From Oligoflexales bacterium (GTDB lineage: Bacteria; Bdellovibrionota; Oligoflexia; Oligoflexales; Oligoflexaceae), in contig JADFZC010000068.1 in NCBI GenBank assembly GCA_015232735.1, positions 1 to 10,020 on the forward strand: a DNA stretch of 10,020 nucleotides, written 5' to 3'. Positions within the stretch are counted from its first letter, which is position 1. Each line of letters starts with the position of its first letter. Below, in pieces: positions 7,555 through 10,020 of this stretch. The position numbers and the translations under genes are program-made. Below the pieces are notes generated by a model. It did no database searches, was not told the origin of the DNA, and was given only the letters and a program-made list of their open reading frames with translations.

Positions 7555-7742
7555 GCTTAAATGGTTTAAGATCAAGCTAAAATCCAAAAGCGAAAATCGA
7601 AATGATTAAAGCCAAAAATAGCGATTTCTTTGTCACACTCCTTTAACCATTAATCTTTTCAATTTTAGGTTTTTGATTTTAGCTTATGGAAATATCTCAT
7701 TAAATCAATAAATTAACCTAATGGTTCTTGCATAGTAATCAG

Positions 7743-7759
7743 TTAACCTAGTGCCATTG
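7743..7759 (-). repeat. Right terminal inverted repeat
   Basis: TTAACCTAGTGCCATTG is the exact reverse complement of 7538-7554. Confidence 0.75.
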
Positions 7760-7769
7760 TACCATAGAC
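7760..7769. repeat. Right target-site duplication of the MITE-like element
   Basis: TACCATAGAC is identical to 7528-7537. The next four bases, CAAT, also equal the first four bases of the element, so the visible direct repeat is 14 bp; the 10-bp reading is the one that abuts both inverted repeats. Confidence 0.7.
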
Positions 7770-7829
7770 CAATACTGAAAATTAATATCCTCAGTGTATT
7801 TTTTCTGTAATTGTCCACCAATAAAAAGG

Positions 7830-7835
7830 TATAAT
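7830..7835 (+). promoter_or_regulatory. Consensus -10 box upstream of the PF04392-type gene
   Basis: TATAAT lies about 128 nt before the GTG start at 7963. The nearest -35-like hexamer, TTGTCC at 7811-7816, is only 13 nt away, which is too close for a standard sigma70 promoter, and there is no extended -10 TG. The rest of 7770-7962 shows nothing else I can name. Confidence 0.28.
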
Positions 7836-7962
7836 CTAGAAAGACAGGGAAATTGCATGAGTTGATCCGGCAAAGAAAATCGTTTAATCAAGGGGGAAAA
7901 AATATAATATAAATGAATATCTGGCGCGAAGGTGACAGAAACCAGAGAAAGGAAATTTAATT

Positions 7963-8949
7963 GTGAAAAAGTTAACAAAACTATTCGGAATAATATTTGT
8001 ATTACAGCTGATTGAAATACCTTGCCAGGCAAATGCTGAAACAAAACCGTATAGAATCGGCATATTGCAGATGGTCGATGACCTTAATAATGCGGTGGAG
8101 GGATTTAAAGAGGGGTTAAAGGAGCTTGGTTATGTTGAAGGTAAAGATGTGAAATATGATTATATGAATGCCAGGGCAAATCCTTCAAAAATTATTGAAT
8201 ATGCAAACTATTTTCTGGAAATCAAGAAAGATCTGATTTTTGCCTGTTCGACACCTGTTACCAAGATATTGAAAAGTATCACCAAAGAGCGAAAAAATAA
8301 CACACCTGTCGTCTTCACGCCGGTAAGTGATCCTGTAGCCGCCGGTATCGCCGAAAGTTGGAATTCTTCCGGAAATAATCTGACTGGAGTGGCGTCAGGG
8401 GTCGTAACGGACGTTCAATTGGAACTTATGCTGAAAATCAAGCCTTCCATCAAGAAAGTTCTTGTGATTTCCAAAAAAGGCGATAATAGTTCGGAAGAGG
8501 GCCTGAAAAAAATCATTACCAAAGCAAAAGAGCTTTCGATCGAACTCGTTGTGAAAAGACCGGAAAAACCTTCTGATGTCATAGCTGATATGGAGAAGAT
8601 TGATCTCAGTACGATCGATGCGATTCATATCCCGCCAGACACGATGGTTGGAAACCAGATAGAGACCATTTTTGGCTCCAGTAGAAAGTATAAAATTCCC
8701 ATTATAGTCCATAGCCCCTTGATGATGAAAGATGGCGGTTTTTTGTATTATGTTTCAGATTATTTTCAACTTGGCAGGCAGGCTGCCAGACAGGCTCATA
8801 AGATTTTAAAGGAAAAAATTCCGCCTAAAAACATTCCTATTGAAAAGCCAACCGAATATTATTTGGGAGTGAACAAAAATTTGCTGGAGGAATATCAGCT
8901 CAAGTTGCCAGCCGATCTGATGACAAAAGCCAAGCTTGTGTCGATGTGA
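7963..8949 (+). CDS. Periplasmic ABC-type substrate-binding protein, PF04392 (TrpX/ABC_sub_bind) family
   Basis: This 328-residue protein starts at GTG 7963 with AAAGGA about 9 nt upstream. A basic, hydrophobic signal peptide (MKKLTKLFGIIFVLQL) ends in QANA, with probable cleavage before Glu26. Cys21 is not in a good lipobox, so a soluble periplasmic protein is likelier than a lipoprotein. Family hallmarks follow: RIGILQMVDDLNNAVEGFKEGL, LKELGYVEGKDVKYDY, PVVFTPVSDPVAAGI, NLTGVASGV, VLVISKKGDNSSEEG, GGFLYYVSDYFQLGRQAA and a final NKNLLEEYQLKLP. Length is typical (about 320-330). TrpX-like members bind tryptophan or tyrosine, but the ligand here is unassigned. No permease or ATPase gene follows, although in this family they usually do; the next gene is a synthase 103 nt on. 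It may feed a transporter elsewhere or act as a sensor subunit for nearby kinases. The latter is inference. Confidence 0.88.
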   Translation: MKKLTKLFGIIFVLQLIEIPCQANAETKPYRIGILQMVDDLNNAVEGFKEGLKELGYVEGKDVKYDYMNARANPSKIIEYANYFLEIKKDLIFACSTPVTKILKSITKERKNNTPVVFTPVSDPVAAGIAESWNSSGNNLTGVASGVVTDVQLELMLKIKPSIKKVLVISKKGDNSSEEGLKKIITKAKELSIELVVKRPEKPSDVIADMEKIDLSTIDAIHIPPDTMVGNQIETIFGSSRKYKIPIIVHSPLMMKDGGFLYYVSDYFQLGRQAARQAHKILKEKIPPKNIPIEKPTEYYLGVNKNLLEEYQLKLPADLMTKAKLVSM

Positions 8950-8991
8950 TGACTAAACTAAATCTCAAAATATTGCTCCAGGGTTCTATAT

Positions 8992-9003
8992 GAGCCAAGG
9001 CTC
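8992..9003. repeat. Short inverted repeat in the gap before the synthase gene
   Basis: GAGCC and GGCTC flank two bases (AA). As RNA it would form only a 4-bp stem with a CAAG loop and there is no T-run after it, so it is not a convincing terminator. It may be an operator-like site or chance. Confidence 0.2.
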
Positions 9004-9052
9004 GCCAGAAATAAAAAGTCGTACATACCATCGTTTGTAGGAAACATTGACC

Positions 9053-10020
9053 ATGATCCATGATCTTGCTTCACCAAAAGTTGTAGGCATTACGCCATTT
9101 GAAACTCCGGATCCTTATATTGTGAGGGCCCTTAAGCGCTCCTCGGCAATAGCAGTTCTGGATATCGGCAGGGACGAAGCTGCCCTAGAAAGGGCTTTGA
9201 GGAGGCTGGGGGAACTTGAAGTGGAGGGGTTCGGTATTCGCATACCGGAGGGTGTGGCAGCAGATCCGTCGAAATTCGGTCCTGAAGTTGATCTTGTTGT
9301 CCTCCCATTCGGAAGCGATCTTGGGAAATGGAAAGGAAGAGAGATCTGGGTTCAGATCACCGCTGTCGATGAGGCAAAAAGAGCGATTGCCGATGGAGCA
9401 AGCGGAATAATCGTGAAGGGTGCGGAGAGTGGAGGATATGTAGCGGAAAAAACGAGTTTTGTTTTGCTGCAGAAAGTTGTCAGGGAGGCAAAGGCGAGGA
9501 TTTGGGTCCAGGGGGGCATAGGTTTTCATACGGCTGCCGCCTGCATAGCGGCAGGTGCGTGCGGCGTTGTTCTTGATTCGCAGCTTTCGCTTGCGCTTGA
9601 ATCGCAGCTTCCTGAGAACATAAAGAAGGTGATAAGGAAATTGGACGGAACTGAAACGAGGGTTTTTGGCAATTATCGGCTTTTTTTCAGAAACGACCTC
9701 CCCATAGGAAAAACCACTGATATTTCACGCTCTCAAATATTGGAGAGACTCGGAGCTGCGGATCTTGAGACAAACTATATACCAATGGGACAGGACGTGG
9801 CATTTGCCAGGATTTTTGCCGACAAATTTATAAGCGTGTCGGGAATTGTAAGAGCGATTGATGGCTCGATCGGCGAACATGTCCGTCATGCCCTAGAAAA
9901 CGGACCTTGTGATGGCATGAGCAGAATGGCAAGGCTTCATGGAACCGCATATCCTATTGCCCAGGGACCCATGAGCAGAGTAAGCGACAATCCTGAATTC
10001 GCAAAATCTGTCGCAATGAA
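9053..10020 (+). CDS. N-terminus of a giant synthase (PKS/PUFA-synthase-like) with nitronate-monooxygenase-like FMN domains; 3' truncated by window
   Basis: The frame is open from ATG 9053 to the right edge (322 codons seen). An in-frame TAG at 9038-9040 bounds the start, and AGGA about 10 nt upstream supports the ATG over TTG 9047. Residues about 8-190 form a TIM-barrel-like nitronate monooxygenase/2-nitropropane dioxygenase-type domain: WVQITAVDEAKRAIADGASG, IIVKGAESGG, then IWVQGGIGFHTAAACIAAG and GVVLDSQLSL, the FMN-phosphate-binding part. At residues about 296-322 a second domain of the same type starts (HGTAYPIAQGPMSRVSD). Tandem domains of this sort open very large type I polyketide or PUFA-like synthases in deltaproteobacteria and relatives. 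The ketosynthase, acyltransferase and carrier domains expected downstream are outside the window, so the overall product is inferred. A free-standing PfaD-like enoyl reductase is less likely, given the linker and the second barrel start. Confidence 0.75.
   Translation, partial: MIHDLASPKVVGITPFETPDPYIVRALKRSSAIAVLDIGRDEAALERALRRLGELEVEGFGIRIPEGVAADPSKFGPEVDLVVLPFGSDLGKWKGREIWVQITAVDEAKRAIADGASGIIVKGAESGGYVAEKTSFVLLQKVVREAKARIWVQGGIGFHTAAACIAAGACGVVLDSQLSLALESQLPENIKKVIRKLDGTETRVFGNYRLFFRNDLPIGKTTDISRSQILERLGAADLETNYIPMGQDVAFARIFADKFISVSGIVRAIDGSIGEHVRHALENGPCDGMSRMARLHGTAYPIAQGPMSRVSDNPEFAKSVAM

Larger units (their letters stand above)
7538..7759. mobile_element. MITE-like non-autonomous insertion, 222 bp
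   Basis: The ends are perfect 17-bp inverted repeats: CAATGGCACTAGGTTAA at 7538-7554 and TTAACCTAGTGCCATTG at 7743-7759. They are flanked by the exact 10-bp direct repeat TACCATAGAC. A second, imperfect inverted repeat lies inside: AAGCTAAAATC (7574-7584) and its complement GATTTTAGCTT (7675-7685), with similarity continuing inward for roughly 35 nt per arm, so much of the element can fold back on itself. It is very AT-rich and has no plausible ORF, so it would depend on a transposase elsewhere. A 10-bp duplication occurs in several families, such as IS4-related groups; the family is not identified. It sits in the divergent spacer between the minus-strand receiver and the PF04392-type gene and may have displaced their regulatory sequences. 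Confidence 0.75.

Noticed and set aside
7538..7560. Sigma54-like TGGCAC...GC motif at the left end of the element
   Set aside because: The GG-to-GC spacing is one base too long and the TTGC element is absent; the sequence is explained by the terminal inverted repeat.
7538..7759. Integron attC-like hairpin site (GTTAAGC resembles GTTRRRY)
   Set aside because: The matching RYYYAAC core is not in the right place or orientation, and the flanking 10-bp duplication fits transposition better.
7913..7960. A 15-codon ORF (MNIWREGDRNQRKEI) ending 2 nt before the GTG of the PF04392-type gene, possible leader peptide
   Set aside because: Its only purine-rich site (AGGGGG at about 7891-7896) is some 16 nt from the ATG, and the peptide has no regulatory codon run. 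Its end overlaps the ribosome binding site of the real gene.

Overview
The window is a bacterial signalling locus followed by the 5' end of a large lipid or polyketide synthase gene. GC is moderate (low to mid 40s by eye) and falls sharply in the 7.5-7.96 kb spacer. No single marker fixes the taxon. The combination of an ATPase/TPR/GAF multidomain kinase, CheA-like kinases with their own Hpt domains, orphan periplasmic binding proteins and a synthase that opens with nitronate-monooxygenase-like domains suggests a Gram-negative bacterium of the Desulfobacterota (deltaproteobacterial) type. That assignment is inference.

Layout. (1) Positions 1-2741 (+): the C-terminal part of a very large sensor kinase whose start lies left of the window. 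It has an ATPase-associated helical region, GAF, a PAS-like segment, Hpt and a CheA-type HATPase. (2) 2861-3238 (+): a stand-alone CheY-like receiver, with a plausible sigma70 promoter upstream. (3) 3388-5703 (+): a membrane-bound paralogue of the first kinase, with two TM helices, a periplasmic helical sensor, and the same PAS-like, Hpt and HATPase modules. (4) 5741-6979 (+): a LivJ/LivK-type periplasmic binding protein, 37 nt behind the kinase. (5) 7079-7471 (-): a second stand-alone receiver, convergent with the binding protein. (6) 7472-7962: an AT-rich divergent spacer holding a 222-bp MITE-like element with perfect 17-bp terminal inverted repeats and a 10-bp target duplication. (7) 7963-8949 (+): a second periplasmic binding protein of another family (PF04392/TrpX type). 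(8) 9053 to the right edge (+): the N-terminus of a giant FMN-domain/polyketide- or PUFA-synthase-like protein, not closed in this window.

How they may work together. The two kinases share a C-terminal module in which a phosphorylatable Hpt histidine is fused ahead of a CheA-like ATPase but no CheW-like P5 domain follows. Each lies near a DNA-binding-free receiver. Two solute-binding proteins sit here without any ABC permease or ATPase gene in the window, so at least the one behind the membrane kinase could present a ligand to it rather than serve transport. The output of the relay is not visible. Any link to the synthase at the right end rests on proximity only.

No rRNA, tRNA, CRISPR array or complete transposase gene was seen.
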